This document shows positions 6,051 to 8,461 of a stretch of 8,461 bases of DNA, one piece after another. The notes under the pieces were generated by a model. The model searched no databases, was not told the DNA's origin, and saw only the letters and a program-made list of their open reading frames with translations. Every line of letters begins with the position of its first letter. Within the stretch, counting starts at the first letter, position 1. A program made the position numbers and the translations under genes. This DNA is from Euryarchaeota archaeon UBA346 (GTDB taxonomy: Archaea > Thermoplasmatota > E2 > DHVEG-1): NCBI GenBank assembly GCA_002496355.1, contig DAJP01000059.1, forward strand, positions 1-8,461, in the 5' to 3' direction.

Positions 6051-7037
6051 ATGATGATTTCTATTGTGCATGAATTAGATTCCAAGGATCATAAAATCTT
6101 ATATCATCTCTTTTTGAACTCGAGACAATCACTTTCATCGGTAGCAAAAAAAGTCGGTCTTCAGAAAAGCGTTGTCGAATATCGCATCAAACGACTCCAG
6201 ACAAAAGGTATTATAAAAAATTTCAATGCAATGGTCGATGTCTTCAAACTTGGGTTCTCCGTTTACCGACTCTATATCGTCCTACAGTATGCATCACCAG
6301 ATAAAGAAAAGGAGATCATAACTCACTTTGTCAACCATAATAACACATGGAGTATCGCATCGACAAAGGGACGCTACGATTTGATTATCACTATATTGGT
6401 AAAATCCCCGAATTATTTTTATGCGTTCTATGAAGAGACCTTGCGATTATATCGATATTATTTCAAAGAAATATTCTTTTCCCAGCTGTATGAATCGTTT
6501 GGATACAAACATTCCATGTTGCTGAGTGAACTGACGACAAGCCATGAACGCGCCTATGAATATCGAGATGATGGAAAAACCGTTGATGTCGACGCGGTCG
6601 ACTACAAGATACTAAATCTCCTTGCGAAAAACACAAGGATGAACAGCGTCGACATCGCAAGTCAGATCAAGGTATCAACAGTCACGATCCATTCAAGAAT
6701 CACGAAACTCATAAAATCAGGGGTGATTCAACGGTATTCGATCACGATGGATATCAATAAGCTTGGGTTACGTGAGTTCATCGTGAACTTATCCCTGCGT
6801 GACTATAACAAGAAAAACCAGATTATCACCTATCTGAGTGACAATCCTTTTCTCTGGGAGATTCATAAAGCGATTGGCGGGTATGATTTGGAAATCACGT
6901 TGTACGCGACAAACTTTGAGCATTTCTATCGAGTGATGGAGGACCTTCGGAAGAAATTCCCCGATGATATCGCAAACTACGATTATCTCTATGTCACTGA
7001 GGTGTTCAAATCAAATATACTGCCTGAAAAAGTATAA
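6051..7037 (+). CDS. Tandem (double) Lrp/AsnC-family transcriptional regulator
   Basis: 328 residues, about twice a normal Lrp (about 150). First half: winged helix at 9-60 (LDSKDHKILYHLFLNSR, then VEYRIKRLQTKGIIKNF) and an effector-type alpha/beta domain at 63-150 with GRYDLIIT. Second half: winged helix at 180-230 (DAVDYKILNLLAKNTRM, then IHSRITKLIKSGVIQRYS) and effector-type domain at 232-320 with GGYDLEIT. A linker at about 150-178 joins them. Lrp proteins bind AT-rich palindromes as dimers or octamers and often sense amino acids. One chain with both halves could act as a built-in dimer. The start is uncertain: ATG 6051 and 6054 and GTG 6066 are in frame, and GTG 6066 fits both the promoter and the usual Lrp N-terminus. 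GAGGAG at 6014-6019 is too far upstream to serve any of them. The ligand and targets are unknown; neighbouring surface genes are candidates. Confidence 0.88.
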   Translation: MMISIVHELDSKDHKILYHLFLNSRQSLSSVAKKVGLQKSVVEYRIKRLQTKGIIKNFNAMVDVFKLGFSVYRLYIVLQYASPDKEKEIITHFVNHNNTWSIASTKGRYDLIITILVKSPNYFYAFYEETLRLYRYYFKEIFFSQLYESFGYKHSMLLSELTTSHERAYEYRDDGKTVDVDAVDYKILNLLAKNTRMNSVDIASQIKVSTVTIHSRITKLIKSGVIQRYSITMDINKLGLREFIVNLSLRDYNKKNQIITYLSDNPFLWEIHKAIGGYDLEITLYATNFEHFYRVMEDLRKKFPDDIANYDYLYVTEVFKSNILPEKV

Positions 7038-7042
7038 CGACT

Positions 7043-7083
7043 CCTAGAGGACCGAGACAATTTTTTAGAAAAAAATTTCTAGG
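7043..7083. terminator. Bidirectional AT-rich terminator between convergent genes
   Basis: CCTAGA (7043-7048) and TCTAGG (7078-7083) flank an inner perfect stem AATTTTTT (7059-7066) / AAAAAATT (7070-7077) with a 3-nt loop. It offers T6 to the Lrp transcript on the plus strand and T7 to the receiver gene on the minus strand. It lies between their stop codons. Confidence 0.6.
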
Positions 7084-7092
7084 GTTGTTGTA

Positions 7093-7476
7093 TTATTTCT
7101 TTGCTTTCTTCAGTACGTTATCGATACGTGCTTTTAACTCTTTAATTTCTATTGGTTTTTTGATGTAATCCTCTGCGATGAGCGCACCAGCGTGCTCAGC
7201 GAATTCATCGGTTCGAGCAGTGAGGAAAATAATTGGAATATTCTTCCAGGCAGGGTTTGCCCGTACCCGATCGAATACCTCCCAACCATTCATCTTCGGC
7301 ATCATGATGTCAAGAAGAATGAGATGGGGGATTTCTTGTTTTTCCAATAACTCAAAGCATTTTTCACCGCTTTCCACCGGGATGATCATGTACTCTTTCC
7401 CGTAGAGACTCTCAAAGGATGTTTTAATGAAATAAATCTGATCCTTTTCATCATCTACTAACATGATTTTCTTCAT
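7093..7476 (-). CDS. Stand-alone response-regulator receiver domain
   Basis: 127 residues, essentially one CheY-like receiver with no output domain. All the key residues are present: acidic pocket Asp8-Asp9 (IMLVDDE), phosphoacceptor Asp56 (LILLDIMMPKMNG), Thr86 (IIFLTA) and Lys107 (DYIKKP). It would be phosphorylated by a histidine kinase and pass the signal by protein contact. The kinase gene ends 106 bp upstream on the same strand, so the two are a likely cognate pair. ATG at 7474-7476 is chosen because MKKIMLVDDE is the usual receiver start. An in-frame TTG at 7545 would add 23 residues (DVSSGTITIKDLLDISSEAEAI) with no domain match, though it lies close to a promoter-like box. An archaeal receiver-only protein could act on transcription factors or on other kinases. 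Confidence 0.88.
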   Translation of the reverse strand: MKKIMLVDDEKDQIYFIKTSFESLYGKEYMIIPVESGEKCFELLEKQEIPHLILLDIMMPKMNGWEVFDRVRANPAWKNIPIIFLTARTDEFAEHAGALIAEDYIKKPIEIKELKARIDNVLKKAKK

Positions 7477-7569
7477 GATGGCTTCTGCCTCTGATGATAT
7501 ATCAAGGAGGTCTTTAATAGTTATTGTTCCAGAGGAGACATCCAAATATTATCAATCTTGCAGGAATCC

Positions 7570-7586
7570 GTTTTTTATATATTTAT
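7570..7586 (-). promoter_or_regulatory. Possible promoter for the receiver gene
   Basis: The minus strand reads ATAAATATATAAAAAAC across the kinase stop codon (7583-7585), a TATA-like box. A start site near 7550 would allow the receiver to be made independently of the kinase. The AT-rich composition makes chance matches likely. Confidence 0.3.
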
Positions 7587-8461
7587 GACGTGCTTGCTGC
7601 AGGGAATGTGAAGAACACTGTTGTTCCTTTCCCAGGGCCAGGGCTTTCGACCCAGATGGTTCCTCCATGTTTTTCGACAATACGCTTGCAGATCGACATC
7701 CCCAAACCGGTGTTCTGGATGTCATGCCGTGCTGAATCTGCTTTGTAGAACTCATCAAAGATGCGACCTAACTCATCTTGGCTCATTCCAATACCGTTAT
7801 CAACGATGGATATTGTGACAAACTCATTGGTGAGTTTCGCATCGATGGTTATCCTGCAATCTTCCTGGCAGTATTTCACTGAGTTTTCAAAGATGTTTGT
7901 CAGTAGCTCCTCGAGTCGCAATCGATCCGCTTTTATCCAGAGGGAAGTATCGATGCTGTTGGAGATCTTCACATGGTTCTCATCAAATAGGATTTTTTTA
8001 TTGCTGAGGATCTGATTGATTTCTACAGATAAATGGAGCACCTCTATGGAGAACCGTGTGTTCGGTGAATTTAGCACCGCAAGTTCAAGTGTTTTTACCA
8101 CCAGATTTTTCATGTAATCAGCATTTCGATGAAGGACTGTCAGCATCTCCTTTTTGGCAGGATCTGCTTCTTTTTCTTCAAGCAGAGGGATGAGATTTAT
8201 CAATGGACCAAGCGGGTTTTTCAAATCATGGCCGAGTTGATTGATGAACTCGTCTTTCTGTTTGAGTAGTTTTTCTACTTCTCTCGTTCGTTCCTGTACT
8301 CTTCGCTCCAGATTCTTATTCAGTGTACTAAGCTCTTCTCGGGCGAGGGTCAAATCCTGGTTTATCTGCTCAAGTCGTCTGGTTTTTTCTTCTAATTCCT
8401 TTGTCCGTGCAGTCACCAGTTGTTCCAAGTTCTTGCTGTATTCTTCTAGATGATCCCTTGA
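7583..8461 (-). CDS. Sensor histidine kinase, C-terminal part (5' end outside the window)
   Basis: The frame is open to the right edge of the window, giving 292 residues; the sensor domain lies beyond. Fragment residues 4-70 form a coiled-coil signalling helix containing two related units, LEQLVTARTKELEEK and LERRVQERTREVEKL, typical of the link between a PAS-like domain and the kinase core. The HisKA dimerisation helix carries the phosphorylated His78 in NQLGHDLKNPLGPL. The ATP-binding HATPase domain follows with N box (NIFENSVKY, Asn193), G1 box (VDNGIGM, 220-226), F box (IFDEFYKAD) and G2 box (TGLGMSI, 251-257), so the core appears catalytically intact. No membrane segment lies in the visible part. 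It probably phosphorylates the receiver encoded immediately downstream. The signal sensed cannot be told from this piece. Confidence 0.93.
   Translation of the reverse strand, partial: SRDHLEEYSKNLEQLVTARTKELEEKTRRLEQINQDLTLAREELSTLNKNLERRVQERTREVEKLLKQKDEFINQLGHDLKNPLGPLINLIPLLEEKEADPAKKEMLTVLHRNADYMKNLVVKTLELAVLNSPNTRFSIEVLHLSVEINQILSNKKILFDENHVKISNSIDTSLWIKADRLRLEELLTNIFENSVKYCQEDCRITIDAKLTNEFVTISIVDNGIGMSQDELGRIFDEFYKADSARHDIQNTGLGMSICKRIVEKHGGTIWVESPGPGKGTTVFFTFPAASTS

Noticed and set aside
7477..7545. Extension of the receiver protein to a TTG start at 7545.
   Set aside because: The extra residues match no receiver or linker, while ATG 7476 gives the canonical N-terminus. Kept as an alternative only.
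8426..8428. TTG as a start codon of the histidine kinase.
   Set aside because: The frame stays open upstream to the window edge with continued coiled-coil sequence (SRDHLEEYSKN), so this codon is an internal Leu of a longer protein.
1..8461. CRISPR arrays, tRNA or rRNA genes, C/D-box RNAs, transposases or integrases, attachment sites.
   Set aside because: No spaced direct repeats, cloverleaf-like or rRNA-like segments, paired C/D boxes, or mobile-element protein motifs were seen on either strand.

Overview
This window looks like chromosomal DNA of an archaeon. Promoters read as BRE plus TATA box, gene ends carry oligo-T stretches instead of GC hairpins, several starts look leaderless, and the protein set is typical of Euryarchaeota in the broad sense. 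The set includes a CBS-domain protein, tandem Lrp/AsnC modules, a PQQ-like beta-propeller with a C-terminal Big_7-like Ig domain, and a secreted C25-type cysteine peptidase. Taken together it most resembles sediment Thermoplasmatota (for example the MBG-D type, known for extracellular C25/C11 peptidases). That placement is inferred from gene content only; there is no rRNA or marker gene here.

Layout. 1-130 (+): tail of an OsmC-family gene, with an apparent one-base frameshift at the window edge. 198-1292 (-): protein with four CBS motifs and a C-terminal domain of HPF/RaiA-like layout, convergent with the OsmC tail. 1293-1652: gene-poor, AT-rich DNA holding the CBS promoter, a plus-strand promoter-like box, a perfect 18-bp palindrome and a 91-bp stem-loop. 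1653-3965 (-): large secreted protein with a C25 (gingipain-like) His/Cys dyad. 3966-4101: compact divergent promoter region. 4102-5934 (+): secreted eight-motif PQQ-like propeller protein. 6051-7037 (+): tandem double Lrp/AsnC regulator. 7038-7092: bidirectional AT-rich terminator. 7093-7476 (-): stand-alone response-regulator receiver. 7583-8461 (-): C-terminal part of a sensor histidine kinase, cut by the window end and lying directly upstream of the receiver gene.

How the genes may work together. The peptidase and the propeller protein are both exported and transcribed divergently from a 136-bp region with shared sequence elements, so they may form a co-regulated cell-surface module; the Lrp-like gene directly downstream is a candidate regulator. 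The kinase and receiver form a two-component pair. The CBS/HPF-like protein may link adenylate sensing to ribosome inactivation. I see no mobile element, CRISPR array, tRNA or rRNA. The observations most worth following up are the CBS-HPF fusion, the promoter/palindrome/stem-loop cluster at 1493-1621, and the shared elements in the divergent surface-protein promoter.
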